A stretch of DNA of 23,178 nt, taken from positions 1-23,178 of the forward strand of contig CABSRC010000014.1 of the NCBI GenBank assembly GCA_902480035.1. The letters are read 5' to 3'. The translations under genes and the position numbers were made by a program. Numbering within the stretch: position 1 is the first letter of the stretch; each line of letters starts with the position of its first letter. Origin of the DNA: an uncultured Streptococcus sp. Lineage in GTDB: Bacteria > Bacillota > Bacilli > Lactobacillales > Streptococcaceae. Below, one piece after another: positions 23,080-23,178 of the stretch. Under the pieces are notes generated by a model. The model was not told where the DNA came from. It ran no database searches and saw only the letters and a list, made by a program, of their open reading frames with translations.

Positions 23080-23178
23080 ATGATACAATGGTGGCAAATT
23101 TTACTACTTACTTTGTACTCAGCTTATCAAATCTGTGATGAGTTGACGATTGTTTCATCAGCAGGATCACCAGTCTTT
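23080..23178 (+). CDS. Mannose-family PTS EIIC component, N-terminal fragment (runs off window)
   Basis: ATG 23080 has a perfect AGGAGG at 23066-23071. The 33 visible residues (MIQWWQILLLTLYSAYQICD, then ELTIVSSAGSPVF) are the hydrophobic start of a membrane IIC of the mannose/N-acetylgalactosamine family. The frame stays open to the last base. IIC forms the sugar channel together with IID, whose gene would be expected just beyond the window along with IIA. Confidence 0.85.
   Translation, partial: MIQWWQILLLTLYSAYQICDELTIVSSAGSPVF

Noticed and set aside
1..23178. CRISPR array, tRNA, rRNA, prophage or integrative element
   Set aside because: No regularly spaced repeats, cloverleaf sequences, rRNA segments, integrases or phage genes were seen on either strand.

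Overview
The window is a stretch of Streptococcus chromosome, most likely from a viridans/oral species. The protein families, the gene order recO-plsX-acp-purC-purL-purF-purM-purN-purH-purD-purE-purK-purB followed by a GntR/bgaC/PTS locus, and the AT-leaning codon use all fit that genus. The order resembles the corresponding S. pneumoniae region as I remember it. Here comAB is absent between acp and purC, no vanZ-like gene lies between purN and purH, and strH is absent between purB and the GntR gene. I cannot resolve the species.

Layout: (1) 1-2183, the tail of an aromatic aminotransferase, then recO, plsX and an acyl carrier protein gene, tightly packed and closed by an intrinsic terminator. 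(2) 2236-11836, a purine operon purC-purL-purF-purM-purN-purH, started by a clear sigma-70 promoter with two PurBox-like sites just upstream and closed by a bidirectional terminator. (3) 11891-12910, a convergently oriented gene for a secreted CHAP amidase/peptidase that splits the purine cluster. (4) 13041-19517, a second purine transcription unit, purD-purE-purK, then a ketopantoate-reductase-like gene, a DUF4649-like gene, an AT-rich orphan membrane protein gene and purB. (5) 19518-19930, a hairpin-rich intergenic region. (6) 19931-23178, a GntR/HutC regulator divergent from a GH35 beta-galactosidase gene that runs on into mannose-family PTS IIB and IIC genes (IIC is cut by the window edge). 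A strong promoter overlapped by a near-consensus catabolite-response element drives the sugar genes.

Together the purine genes cover the whole PRPP-to-IMP route: PurF, PurD, PurN, PurL, PurM, PurK/PurE, PurC, PurB, PurH. PurB also acts in AMP synthesis. The sugar locus probably takes up and cleaves beta-galactosides derived from host glycans.

The most unusual signals are genomic scars inside the purine cluster. A diverged second copy of the purC 3' end sits between purC and purL, and a second copy of the purM 5' end, with ribosome-binding site and start codon, sits between purF and purM. These remnants bracket purL-purF in the order expected if a foreign purC'-purL-purF-purM' block had been spliced in. 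An AT-rich orphan gene upstream of purB is bracketed by an 8-bp direct repeat that suggests a precise insertion. Dense arrays of hairpins occupy the purF-purM, purD-purE and post-purB gaps. PurF lacks one of the four cysteines that bind the Fe-S cluster in the Bacillus enzyme, and the PanE-like protein lacks the family's catalytic lysine. I found no CRISPR array, rRNA or tRNA gene, prophage or transposase.
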